Assembly (NCBI GenBank): GCA_028564675.1
Contig: JAOVVO010000018.1
Span: 124,001-188,000 of the forward strand
Source of the DNA: Onchocerca lupi
Taxonomy: Eukaryota > Nematoda > Chromadorea > Rhabditida > Onchocercidae
Direction: 5' to 3'
DNA: 64,000 nucleotides
The notes beneath the pieces were generated by a model. The model ran no database searches, had not been told where the DNA came from, and saw only the letters and a list, made by a program, of their open reading frames with translations. Of this stretch, positions 61,541-64,000 are shown piece after piece. Every line of letters begins with the position of its first letter. Positions within the stretch are counted from its first letter, which is position 1. A program made the position numbers and the translations under genes.

Positions 61541-62646
61541 CTGAAGCAACGTTACAGTGAATGAGGGAAGAGATAAGCTACATGCATAATGGCTCGAATT
61601 CATATAAGCGCAGAATCTACAAAAGTTTCTTATATAGGCGGTTATTCAAGACAAATATATCGACTAACGATGGTAGGAATACTTATTTCAACAGCGAAGG
61701 AGTTGGGAAAACATTTGGAAACGATGAAGATTAACGGAACAACAATCGAAAATTGTACGATATGACCCAACTGTCAACTGCATATTTATTAATATCCCAC
61801 AGACTCTAAATTCTGAACAAGAAAAAAATGAAGGATACCAAAGTCCTGTTCCAAAATATCGAATGTAAAAGATTTAGCTTTTTACATAGGTATTTGCGAT
61901 GGAAAAAATGGAAAATCGCCATGTTTAAAAGCTGAATATAAACAGGAAACAAGAAAATTGCTGCCAAAAAGATAGAAGTTGCGATATCCAATGAAACCCT
62001 ACGAAATAGCTCAGAATAATAAAATCGACAACGAACACGACGATGAAGTCAGAACTGACACCACGGATGGGAACACCTAGTCCAATCCTTCAACTCTTCT
62101 GAACAAGCCAACTAAAATGAAGCCCAGCAAACCCATGGAGGACATAATGTAAAATTTATATCCCAGCTCTATTCTGTTACCATCAGATTCACAAAAGTAT
62201 ACTATCCGCGAAAGTTATCATTCAAATCAACAAGTGTTTTACTTCTCCTGAGATGCTCTGATATCCCTAAGTCACTACCGACACCATTCAGATGAGTGAT
62301 AAGATTAATTTGTAGAATTTTGTCAGAAAGATCAGTATGGATACATTTTAGAATGCATATCTTGTATGATAGAGGAATCAGAAGCAGTGACAAGTATTTG
62401 AAACAGAAATATGAAGAGAAATATGCACAGTTTTTTAGACAAATGCAATCATCATGCGGCCAATAGATGAACTATACTCTATGATTTGCTCTATGAACGT
62501 CAAGTTCTACTTAGCGCACTCGCCATGCTGTCGTCGAAATACACGTACTTGTATGGTATGTTGTAGATTGTCTAACCAGAATGTTTTCATTTTCGCTCAC
62601 ATTCCCCCTAATATTTTCTGATAAATGGTCACATCATCTTTTCCAC
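61541..62646. other. Nicastrin upstream region; no gene confirmed
   Basis: A TGCTTCAG acceptor on the minus strand ends at 61541, 30 bases before the nicastrin ATG, and is the likely trans-splice site. Further out, a minus frame at 62202-62393 (DLGISEHLRRSKTLVDLN) and a short plus frame near 62000 look acceptable but are not tied to any gene. Confidence 0.4.
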
Positions 62647-63849
62647 CCATCATTCATCCAGAATTTGCGACACATTCTTCTTTTCTGGTTGGGAATGTCC
62701 ATGGATTCCATCGCTGTTTCCAGCATTTGTCCCCGATGTTTCACGGTCACTGCTGCTCCAGGATTACTTAATCTTGCTGAGTTCAACGAGCTCTTAGGAA
62801 TATAGACGTTAGCTTCATTGACTATGTATTGTTATTCTGCTCAGTTATCGTTTCATGAAATATCCTTCTGATTTTATTTCTATTATCTGCAGAATATTGA
62901 AAAAGCTATTTTTAAACAATTCCTGTATTGATTCGTTAATGAAACTTCAAATAATATTCAATCTTCTTTATTGGTTTTCTTTCTCTGTTCTTTCTCGCCT
63001 TTTTTTCAGACTACATTTTACCAAAAAAAGTAAGAGAGAGAGATCATATGCAGATCAGTCTCTATGTGTCTTGAAATAGGTCCCACTGGACAAAAAAATG
63101 AGTCTTCCATCGATATTTCATAGATTTCAAGCCTGAGCCATAGAACAAATTCCAAATTTGCACTTTATAAGAATCGTGTGCTTCATTTGGAATAGTACTG
63201 GTTAGCATTTATGACCTCTTTGGAATCCGACTATGATCCATCATATTAGAGATGCATTGTTAATTAGCGCTAAATTCGGATTATAAGATGAAGTTCAACA
63301 AATCAGTCAATTTTTGCTGTACCGTAATCATATTGATAACGACAGTATTTTGATATTCACAATATTGCATATGCTTGTTTACATTTCAAAGGGTCATAAC
63401 ACAGATGCAAATGCCCAATAGATGCATTTTAAGGTAGTGCAATATTTGCACTGATGTACTTTTTTGATAATGCAACAATACTTCTGATTACTGACAAAGC
63501 TTGAACGGGAAAAGTAGGTTGGGGCAAATGAAGACGGGTCTCCAACATCTTCGGTATCAGATTTCTGAATGTCATGCAAATGAAGAATCGTTAAACACAT
63601 GTTGTTCATTTTGATTATTTGCTCATAAAGTTCCAGAAGAAATTATGAATTATTGAAAGAAGTTCCATGCGGAGTTGTTTTACACGTAAAAAGAAGAAGA
63701 AGATGATATGGTCATTTGACTGTAGTCTATTTTGCGCATATGGAATTTTGGCAGGACTTACTTTTCAAAGTGCAAATAAGGGAGGAGATTGCTGGTATCT
63801 CCAAATTTCGTTGTGACGAAATGCTGAGGCGCTTATGTCGATCCTCCAT
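62647..63849 (-). CDS. Partial unknown gene, first exon plus one candidate exon
   Basis: Exon 1 (63762-63849) starts ATG, ends with a consensus GTAAGT donor, and reads MEDRHKRLSISSQRNLEIPA then ISSLICTLK. It ends in phase 1. The block at 62647-62776 follows a CTCAG acceptor in the matching phase and reads RLSNPGAAVTVKHRGQMLET then AMESMDIPNQKRRMCRKFW, with a GTGGAA donor. Another candidate, 63394-63609 (KSDTEDVGDPSSFAPTYFSR), lies between them but does not fit in phase. The rest of the gene was not found. The protein is not recognised. It would lie upstream of nicastrin on the same strand. Confidence 0.38.
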
Positions 63850-64000
63850 AATTGCCTTCGACTGACTCATAAACTGTCGCCATGGTTGCTATGGAAGCAA
63901 AAGGACGCATTTTTAAAAGGATTAAAAAGCTTGAGTAGTATATAAAATGATTGCCTGGGCTGGGCTGTTCGTAATACCTGGCCATCATTACTACCATCCT

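Noticed and set aside
1..64000. CRISPR arrays, bacterial operons, riboswitches, spliced-leader RNA or 5S genes
   Set aside because: The sequence is eukaryotic. No regularly spaced repeats and no 5S or spliced-leader core sequence were seen.

Overview
The window looks like a piece of an AT-rich nematode nuclear genome, most likely a filarial or other spirurid worm. That assignment is inference. It rests on short spliced exons with TTTCAG-type acceptors, acceptor sites a few bases upstream of several start codons as expected for spliced-leader trans-splicing, and proteins that follow Caenorhabditis versions more closely than vertebrate ones. Genes were assembled by hand from exon phases and splice sites, because few exons stand out as long open frames.

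Layout. 1.4-6.4 kb (minus): a 252-residue tetraspan membrane protein in six exons. 12.8-14.1 kb (minus): AP-2 adaptor sigma subunit, complete, 142 residues. 17-19 kb: unassigned minus-strand exon-like blocks. 24.4-24.9 kb: a probable decayed solo LTR. 25.5-26.8 kb (plus): a GNAT acetyltransferase of the arylalkylamine type. 27.1-28.6 kb: a decayed rDNA fragment (5.8S, ITS2, start and middle of 28S). 29.5-32.5 kb (minus): an unrecognised single-pass membrane protein. 34.5-35.05 kb: a solo LTR with a perfect 5-bp target duplication. 36.1-37.6 kb (minus): EMC7. 38.5-40.8 kb (minus): ARPC4, whose first coding exon is only the start codon. 43.4-44.6 kb (plus): an unrecognised 187-residue membrane protein. 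48.3-48.9 kb: another solo LTR. 52.1-52.9 kb (plus): a possible tail-anchored 98-residue protein. 53.7-61.5 kb (minus): nicastrin (APH-2), 16 exons and 699 residues, carrying a broken Helitron in its 3.6-kb intron 14. 62.6-63.85 kb (minus): fragments of one further gene.

The recognised genes are housekeeping membrane-traffic functions: endocytic adaptor, ER insertase subunit, Arp2/3 actin nucleator and gamma-secretase subunit. They do not form a pathway together. ARPC4 and EMC7 are co-directional about 0.94 kb apart, and EMC7 has an acceptor just before its start, so a trans-spliced operon is possible but unproven.

I found no convincing new multi-gene system. The most unusual items are the rDNA relic next to a coding gene, the helicase-less Helitron with a hairpin and inverted termini inside nicastrin, the D-to-G change in nicastrin's DYIGS motif, a near-perfect 64-base hairpin at 49.54 kb, and four spliced genes of unknown family. 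Long gene-free stretches are AT-rich with homopolymer tracts.
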